A DNA stretch of 10,708 nucleotides from an uncultured Selenomonadaceae bacterium (GTDB taxonomy: Bacteria > Bacillota > Negativicutes > Selenomonadales > Selenomonadaceae). The notes beneath the pieces were generated by a model, which saw only the letters and a program-made list of their open reading frames with translations, did not search any database and was not told where the DNA came from. The stretch spans positions 1 to 10,708 of the forward strand of contig CAJOOE010000146.1 of the NCBI GenBank assembly GCA_905236145.1, given 5' to 3'. Shown one piece after another: positions 5,885 to 10,708 of the stretch; the stretch's first letter is position 1; each line of letters begins with the position of its first letter. The position numbers were made by a program, and so were the translations under genes.

Positions 5885-8209
5885 TCAATTCGCAAATTTT
5901 TCGACGCTCAATTTTTTTCCGTCCGTGTAAAATTTTACAAGTCCGTCGGTATCCGTCCGATAAATTTTCGTGCCGGTTTTCTTCAATCTGTCCAAAACTT
6001 CCTGACGCGGATGACCGAAATTGTTTCCGGCTCCCACGCAAATCACCGCACAATCCGCATTGACTGCCTTCAAAAATTCCGGGCTTGAACTTGTCGCACT
6101 CCCGTGATGCCCGACTTTCAAAACCGTACTCCGTACATCAATTTTTTCCCGGAGCATATCGCCTTCCATTTCCTTCACCAAATCGCCGGTTATCAGGAAA
6201 GAAATATCGCCGTATTTTATCCGATAGACGTTTGAAATTTCGTTGCCCGTTCCGACATTCGGAGCGTATAAAATTTGAACTTCAACGCCGTCGATTTTAA
6301 AAATTTCACCGGCCGTCCCCGTGTGCAGATTTTTCAAAAATTTTTCGCTTATTCCGAAAACCGCCGCATATTCCGATTTCGGTTCGCCGGCAGTCACAAT
6401 TTCCCGAACCGGCATTTTTCTTATAATCGCACCGGCTCCGCCGGAATGATCTTCATGGACGTGCGTCAAAAAAATCGTATCGACTTCCCGAATATTTTCG
6501 TGCTTGAGATAGGGGACGACCACCCTTTCACCCACGTCGAAAACTTTTTCGCGAACGCCGCCGGTGTCGAATATCAGACATTTTTTGTGAGGGGTAAGGA
6601 CGACCGCACAATCGCCTTGCCCGACGTCGATAAAATTCACCTCCAAATTTTCGGACGGCTTGAAAGAATTATAACCGAGTAAAAGCAGAATCAAAATCAA
6701 AATTTCCGGGCGACGGAAAATCAAAGCGATGTAATATATAAATCCGGCGGCAAGTCCGATTGTGGGAACTTGTACCGCACTGAAAGGCAAATTCGCGATA
6801 AACCTGTTAATTTCCGCTCCCGCTCCGAAAATAAGCGATTCCGCGACGAAAAATATTTTCCCGGCGAAGGGCAGGATTGCCGCGACGATTCCCGCCAAAA
6901 GTCCGCCGACTATCACCAAATCCAAAATCGGCAGGACGAAAACATTTGCCAAAACAGAACTTAAAGGAATTTGATTGAAGTACCAAATTACGACCGGCAA
7001 ACTTGAAATTTGCGTGGCGATTGTCATTGCCGCCGGGTAAGAAAATTTTTTCGGCAATTTATACATCAGAAGTTGCAACTCCGGCGTTAAGTAAATCAAT
7101 CCGGCGGTCGCCGAAAAACTCAACTGAAAACTTATGTCGAACAGAAGGAGCGGTTGAAAAAACAGCAACATTCCCAATGCCGTCAAAGTCAAAAGTCGCC
7201 GGCTTACCGCCTCGACATTTAAAGCCGTCGCCAGAAAAACCAAAATTCCCATTATCGCGGAACGGATAACTTGCGGCTGAAGTCCGCTCAAAAATGTATA
7301 AGTAAAAATTACAAAAAATCCGAGCGTAAATGTTACGCCTTTGGGAAGTCTTAAAATCAAACAAACAAATGCCGTTGCCATGGCAAGCAAACTCATGTGA
7401 GAACCGCTGACCGATAAAATGTGAACGATTCCGGTCGTTTGAAATTCCTGAACCAAATCCGGATTTAATCCCGCATAGCCGCCGAAAAGCATGGCGAAAA
7501 TTGCCGCCGCGTCCTCAGTTGACATTACGTCCGCCACAGATTCCCGGTAATGTATGCGAATATCTTCGACGAAACGCAAAAATTTTGTCCACAAGCTCCC
7601 GGAAATTTTTTCGACTTCAACGCCGTTTTTCCCCGCCGACATTCTTGCGGTAATTCCTTCCGCCTTCAACCGGGTAACCGTGTCGATTTGTCCCGGATTT
7701 CTGTAATTCGTCGGCAACTTCAAATTCCCGGCGGCAGAAACTTTATCGCCGATTCTCCCGGAAAAATTTATCGGCTCGTCGCTCTTTTGATGAGCCGTCA
7801 AAATCAAGCCGCCCGTCACCGGAATTTTTTCACGCCCGACTTTTACAAATTCCGCATCGACAACCGTCCGAATTTGTGTTACTCCGTTCGCCTGAATTTT
7901 TGTTTGCGGAGCGTCGCGTAAAGTACCGGAAACGAAAATATTTTGCCCGGCAAATTTTGAAATGTCATTTTCCGGCAAAGTGTCCGCGAAATAAAATCTT
8001 AACGCACCGAGTATAAAAAAAATTATCGGCAGGATTATTTGTTTCAAGTCGAAATTTTTTTGCCGCCAAGTCAGGATAATTGCCGCCGCAGAAAAAATCG
8101 CACCGCCGGCAATTATTTTTCGCGGAGAAAATCCGAAATTGTCCGCAAACAAAATTCCCGCCGCGACCGCAAAAAGCATTATGTTGAGCAAACGATTGGA
8201 GATTTTCAT
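5885..8209 (-). CDS. comEC: ComEC/Rec2 DNA-uptake channel protein
   Basis: ComEC moves single-stranded DNA across the cytoplasmic membrane during natural transformation. From the preferred ATG at 8209 it has 774 residues, a normal full length. Residue numbers here count from the longer TTG reading (8227), six residues more. Order: membrane segments within 10-80, an OB-fold-like DUF4131 region (about 90-210), the Competence domain with many helices (about 240-515; signature ILSVSGSHMSL near 270-280), then a metallo-beta-lactamase domain (about 528-780). The metal site is intact: H589, H591, D593, H594 in THVHEDHSGG, with D682 in ITGDL and H707-H708 in VGHHGS. I find no disruption. ATG 8209 is chosen because AAAGG sits six bases upstream, whereas the TTG at 8227 lies in the T-run of a terminator. 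No comEA or other com gene is adjacent. Confidence 0.95.
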   Translation of the reverse strand: MKISNRLLNIMLFAVAAGILFADNFGFSPRKIIAGGAIFSAAAIILTWRQKNFDLKQIILPIIFFILGALRFYFADTLPENDISKFAGQNIFVSGTLRDAPQTKIQANGVTQIRTVVDAEFVKVGREKIPVTGGLILTAHQKSDEPINFSGRIGDKVSAAGNLKLPTNYRNPGQIDTVTRLKAEGITARMSAGKNGVEVEKISGSLWTKFLRFVEDIRIHYRESVADVMSTEDAAAIFAMLFGGYAGLNPDLVQEFQTTGIVHILSVSGSHMSLLAMATAFVCLILRLPKGVTFTLGFFVIFTYTFLSGLQPQVIRSAIMGILVFLATALNVEAVSRRLLTLTALGMLLFFQPLLLFDISFQLSFSATAGLIYLTPELQLLMYKLPKKFSYPAAMTIATQISSLPVVIWYFNQIPLSSVLANVFVLPILDLVIVGGLLAGIVAAILPFAGKIFFVAESLIFGAGAEINRFIANLPFSAVQVPTIGLAAGFIYYIALIFRRPEILILILLLLGYNSFKPSENLEVNFIDVGQGDCAVVLTPHKKCLIFDTGGVREKVFDVGERVVVPYLKHENIREVDTIFLTHVHEDHSGGAGAIIRKMPVREIVTAGEPKSEYAAVFGISEKFLKNLHTGTAGEIFKIDGVEVQILYAPNVGTGNEISNVYRIKYGDISFLITGDLVKEMEGDMLREKIDVRSTVLKVGHHGSATSSSPEFLKAVNADCAVICVGAGNNFGHPRQEVLDRLKKTGTKIYRTDTDGLVKFYTDGKKLSVEKFAN

Positions 8210-8215
8210 GAAATG

Positions 8216-8220
8216 CCTTT
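8216..8220 (-). promoter_or_regulatory. Ribosome binding site deciding the comEC start
   Basis: AAAGG on the minus strand, six bases before ATG 8209. It lies inside the extra codons of the TTG reading and so favours the shorter protein. Confidence 0.65.
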
Positions 8221-8225
8221 CAAAC

Positions 8226-8257
8226 AAAAAAATCGGAAAATCTTTTCGACTTTCCGA
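8226..8257 (-). terminator. Intrinsic terminator after the floA unit, directly upstream of comEC
   Basis: On the minus strand TCGGAAAGTC (8257-8248) pairs with GATTTTCCGA (8242-8233) in ten pairs, one of them G-T. The loop is GAAAA, and the arm is followed at once by seven T (8232-8226). It starts 12 bases after the stop of the 142-residue gene and ends 16 bases before the comEC ATG. Confidence 0.88.
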
Positions 8258-8269
8258 CGAAAAATTTTT

Positions 8270-8698
8270 TCACATTCTTCTCAACGCTTTCGGCTTGCCG
8301 AAAATTTCGCTCAAGACCAACGCCTCTTTTGCAGATTCCGAATTTAAATTTCTCAACATCGCGGAAAGTTCGATTTCTTCGCCTTCCGGCTCCGGTCTTA
8401 TTTCCGTTTTCCTCTCCGCTTGAAATTTTTCGGTTTCGCGAATTTTCGTTTGCCGGTAAAGTTCTTCCAAGTTTATTTCGCGAATTTCGGCTTGAGGAGT
8501 CGTGTCGTTTATTAAAATCGTCGGCTCTTCTCCGGGAAAATTCGGATCGTTCGCGAGCGTGGGAATTTCAAAGTCCGGCTTTCTCTCCTCCGGAAAATCT
8601 TCCGGCGGCGTTTGTTGCGGAAATTTCTTCTTATTCGCCAAATTTCCCAAGAGCGAAAATACAAGCCAAATCGCTATTATCCAAATATAATCGTCCAT
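8270..8698 (-). CDS. Small single-pass membrane protein of unknown function, floA partner
   Basis: A 142-residue protein with an N-terminal membrane helix at about 4-20 (IWIIAIWLVFSLLGNL) and a short KKK stop, so the remainder should face the cytoplasm. Residues 26-70 are rich in proline and acidic residues and look disordered. Residues 75-110 are charged, with many E/R/K, and may form a helix or coiled coil. A compact tail (about 111-142, ELSAMLRNLNSESAKEALVL and then SEIFGKPKALRRM) looks like a conserved docking segment. I recognise no named family. It is not an NfeD protein, the usual flotillin partner, as it has no OB-fold-like domain. The start is ATG 8698 with AAAGG eight bases upstream. 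It begins three bases after the floA stop and is followed by a terminator, so floA and this gene form a two-gene unit. Confidence 0.78.
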   Translation of the reverse strand: MDDYIWIIAIWLVFSLLGNLANKKKFPQQTPPEDFPEERKPDFEIPTLANDPNFPGEEPTILINDTTPQAEIREINLEELYRQTKIRETEKFQAERKTEIRPEPEGEEIELSAMLRNLNSESAKEALVLSEIFGKPKALRRM

Positions 8699-8701
8699 GG
8701 C

Positions 8702-9700
8702 TTACGCCTTTTCTTTGCGTTCGACGGATTTTTTGGACGAACCCGCCCGGCTTATTGCGTTTCTCATATCCGTATCGGATTGCACATTCATCATATTATA
8801 ATAATCCATAACGCCGAGTTTGCCGTTCTTCAAAGCCTCTGCCATTGCATGAGGTACGTCCGCTTGAGCCTCCACGACTTTTGCCTCCATCTCCTGCGTG
8901 TAAGCCTTCATTTCCTGTTCACGGGCAACCGCCATCGCTCTGCGTTCCTCAGCCTTTGCCTGTGCGATTCGTTTATCCGCCTCGGCCTGATCCGTCTGAA
9001 GTTGTGCTCCGATATTTCTTCCCACGTCAACATCGGCAATATCAATAGACAAAATTTCAAATGCGGTGCCGGCATCAAGACCTTTGCCGAGTACGGTTTT
9101 TGAAATATCGTCCGGGCTTTCCAAAACGTCCGTATGTTTTTCGGAGCTGCCGACCGTCGTAACTATACCTTCACCGACGCGGGCAATAATCGTGGGTTCT
9201 CCCGCACCGCCTACAAGCCTGTCGATATTTGCACGGACGGTGACGCGAGCCTTTATTTTAAGTTCGATACCGTTTTTCGCGACCGCCGAAACTACCGGAG
9301 TTTCAATGACTTTCGGATTGACGCTCATCTGCACGGCCTCCAAAACATCACGCCCGGCAAGGTCTATTGCGGCGGAACGTTCAAAAGGCAGAACAATTTG
9401 AGCACGCTGGGACGCAATCAATGCATCGACGACTTTATCGACGTTACCGCCGGCAAGGTAGTGAGCCTCAAGCTGATTGACGTTTACATTCAAGCCGGCT
9501 TTGTTCGCTTTAATCAAAGGCATAACTATTTTTGCCGGAGGAACGCGACGCATTCTCATTCCTATCAGCGTAAAAATTCCGACGTGAACATCTGCGGCAA
9601 GTGCGGAAATCCAAAGTCCTATGGGGACGAAGTGAAGAAAAACCGCCGCAACGATTATTGCGAATATAATGAAAAATCCGGAACCTATCAACATTTCCAT
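8702..9700 (-). CDS. floA: Flotillin-like protein FloA
   Basis: FloA builds flotillin-like assemblies in functional membrane microdomains that help arrange membrane proteins and fluidity. At 332 residues it has the normal length for B. subtilis FloA (YqfA). A hydrophobic hairpin-like membrane segment (about 5-50) is followed by an SPFH/band-7-like domain (about 60-230), including VNVNQLEAHYLAGGNVDKVV near 72-91. A coiled, Ala/Glu-rich helix with EA-type repeats runs from about 240 to 292. The GKLGVMDYYNMMNVQSDTDM stretch (303-322) is very typical of FloA. The tail is basic (SSKKSVERKEKA). The start is ATG 9700 with AGGGAGGG seven bases upstream; an ATG two codons inside is less likely. No nfeD gene is adjacent on the sequenced side, and upstream lies a divergent gene. 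Confidence 0.95.
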   Translation of the reverse strand: MEMLIGSGFFIIFAIIVAAVFLHFVPIGLWISALAADVHVGIFTLIGMRMRRVPPAKIVMPLIKANKAGLNVNVNQLEAHYLAGGNVDKVVDALIASQRAQIVLPFERSAAIDLAGRDVLEAVQMSVNPKVIETPVVSAVAKNGIELKIKARVTVRANIDRLVGGAGEPTIIARVGEGIVTTVGSSEKHTDVLESPDDISKTVLGKGLDAGTAFEILSIDIADVDVGRNIGAQLQTDQAEADKRIAQAKAEERRAMAVAREQEMKAYTQEMEAKVVEAQADVPHAMAEALKNGKLGVMDYYNMMNVQSDTDMRNAISRAGSSKKSVERKEKA

Positions 9701-9758
9701 ATCGAAACCCTCCCTTTAAAAATAATTGAGATATGAATGATCGCATAAGTTTTTCCGG

Positions 9759-9787
9759 ATTATACCGGCAACAATTCAAAAAATCAA
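9759..9787 (-). promoter_or_regulatory. Promoter for the floA unit
   Basis: On the minus strand TTGATT (9782-9787), 17 bases, then a perfect TATAAT (9759-9764). It predicts a start near 9752 and a leader of about 50 bases before ATG 9700. The 212-base gap between floA and the symporter gene holds this promoter and the divergent one at 9838-9866, and I see nothing else certain in it. Confidence 0.75.
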
Positions 9788-9837
9788 CACAGCCGAAGTA
9801 AAGCCGGAAGATTTGAACTTTGTATTTTGTACACAAT

Positions 9838-9866
9838 TTGACAGAAATAAAAAATTCTCTTAAAAT
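9838..9866 (+). promoter_or_regulatory. Near-consensus promoter for the sodium:alanine symporter gene
   Basis: TTGACA (9838-9843), exactly 17 bases, then TAAAAT (9861-9866): a perfect -35 and five of six in the -10. The expected start is near 9873, giving a leader of about 40 bases. Confidence 0.85.
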
Positions 9867-9912
9867 ACGCAAGGAATTTTTTATTTTCTTTGTAGGGAGG
9901 TTCTGAAAACAA

Positions 9913-10708
9913 GTGGATTTTTCTCAACTTTTGACGCAGGTCAACGATTTTGTCTGGGGACCGGTAATGCTTACCTTGCTTGTCGGCACCGGAATATTTT
10001 TGACGATAAGATTAAAATTTTTGCCTTGGATCAATTTGTGGTATTCCATAAAACTCATAATGCAATCAAAGACGGAGCATAAGGGCGATCTCTCGCCGTT
10101 CCAATCTCTCATGACCGCACTTTCCGCAACGGTCGGAACAGGTAACATTGTCGGCGTTGCGACGGCTATGGTTTTGGGCGGGCCGGGTGCAATAGTCTGG
10201 ATGTGGATCAGTGCGGCTTTCGGTCTTGCCACAAAATACGGCGAATCCGTTCTCGCGGTAAAATATCGCGAAACAAATTCCGTCGGTGAAATGGCGGGCG
10301 GTCCGATGTACGCCATGAAAAACGGAATCGGCGGGCCTTTCGGAAGATTTATGGCGGCACTCTTTGCATTTTTTGCTGTCTGTGCATCTTTCGGCATAGG
10401 AAACATGACGCAAGCAAATTCGATAAGTTCCGCACTTAATACAAGTTTTGAAATTCCGACTTGGGTAACGGGAATTATAATCGTGGTTCTTTCTCTTGCC
10501 GTCTTACTTCGCGGAGTCCGTTCCATAGGAAAAGTTTCAAGCATAATCGTTCCCGGCATGGCTGCGTTTTATCTCGTCGTGACTCTGATTGTCGTCGTCG
10601 TGAATTTTGACGCGATTCCCGGCGGGCTTGCAACGATGATTCAAATGGCATTTTCCACCGAAGCGGTTGCCGGCGGCGTGGGCGGCTCGATAATTGCCTC
10701 AATGCTCA
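9913..10708 (+). CDS. Sodium:alanine/glycine symporter, AgcS family (N-terminal 265 codons)
   Basis: A membrane transporter that couples sodium entry to uptake of alanine or glycine. I translated the frame myself: it opens at GTG 9913 and remains open to the right edge, so the gene is cut by the window. The protein begins MDFSQLLTQVNDFVWGPVML, typical of the family, and includes SATVGTGNIVGVA (71-83). GGPGAIVWMWISAAFG (89-104) is close to the family signature, with V where F is usual. The ATKYGES stretch (106-112) and VGEMAGGPMYAM (124-135) also fit. Hydrophobic helices appear near 15-32, 145-165, 187-200 and 212-232. Full members have about 450 residues, so roughly 60% is present. GTG is the first possible start after a stop at 9904-9906. 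AGGGAGG (9894-9900) is 12 bases away, a long spacing. Substrate choice cannot be told from this part. Confidence 0.93.
   Translation, partial: MDFSQLLTQVNDFVWGPVMLTLLVGTGIFLTIRLKFLPWINLWYSIKLIMQSKTEHKGDLSPFQSLMTALSATVGTGNIVGVATAMVLGGPGAIVWMWISAAFGLATKYGESVLAVKYRETNSVGEMAGGPMYAMKNGIGGPFGRFMAALFAFFAVCASFGIGNMTQANSISSALNTSFEIPTWVTGIIIVVLSLAVLLRGVRSIGKVSSIIVPGMAAFYLVVTLIVVVVNFDAIPGGLATMIQMAFSTEAVAGGVGGSIIASML

Noticed and set aside
8210..8227. TTG at 8227 as the comEC start
   Set aside because: It falls at the end of the terminator's T-run and lacks a ribosome binding site; ATG 8209 has AAAGG at good spacing.
9134..9736. Plus-strand open frame (200 codons) across floA
   Set aside because: Shadow of floA, which is certain; no suitable ribosome binding site or domain.
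9924..10559. Minus-strand open frame (211 codons) opposite the symporter gene
   Set aside because: Antisense of a clear AgcS-family coding sequence with its own near-consensus promoter.
1..10708. CRISPR array, transposon, prophage or tRNA/rRNA genes
   Set aside because: No spaced repeat array, transposase or integrase-like protein, terminal inverted repeats, or tRNA-like fold was seen.

Overview
The window looks like an ordinary chromosomal segment of a Bacillota-type bacterium. The signs are strong purine-rich Shine-Dalgarno sites (AGGGAGG, GGGGGAGGG), near-consensus sigma-70 promoters, a FloA-type flotillin, a ComEC competence protein and an AT-leaning composition rich in A- and T-tracts. 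A Negativicutes-like member is my best guess, but that is an inference from overall feel, not from a marker gene. I see no mobile element, CRISPR array, tRNA or rRNA. Coding density is high and no gene-free gap exceeds about 215 bases.

Layout. (1) 42-1956, plus strand: a UlaE-type L-ribulose-5-phosphate 3-epimerase followed 16 nt later by a 349-residue, probably cytosolic, beta-rich protein with a DxNxDG loop. The pair ends at a strong hairpin terminator (1992-2037). (2) 3595-2051, minus strand: a UspA universal stress protein, a solitary glucitol-type PTS IIA protein with a C-terminal extension, and a small membrane-anchored protein of unknown function. This group converges on the same terminator. 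(3) 5726-3670, minus strand: a secreted protein of unknown function and a membrane-anchored SGNH-hydrolase-like protein, overlapping by the stop/start and served by a good promoter at 5812-5840. (4) 8209-5885, minus strand: full-length ComEC. (5) 9700-8270, minus strand: floA plus a small single-pass membrane protein, driven by a promoter at 9759-9787 and ending in a textbook intrinsic terminator (8226-8257) placed directly before comEC. (6) 9913 to the right edge, plus strand: the first 265 codons of an AgcS-family sodium:alanine/glycine symporter, divergent from floA and with a near-perfect promoter (9838-9866).

The genes do not form one pathway. They are short independent units: pentose-phosphate/ascorbate-type sugar metabolism, stress and PTS-related sensing, cell-envelope or secreted functions, DNA uptake, membrane organisation, and amino acid uptake. 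No clearly new defence or biosynthetic system is visible. The most interesting points are the terminator hard against comEC, the orphan PTS IIA beside UspA, tandem repeats in the uspA leader, the coupled secreted/SGNH pair, and the unexplained partners of ulaE and floA.
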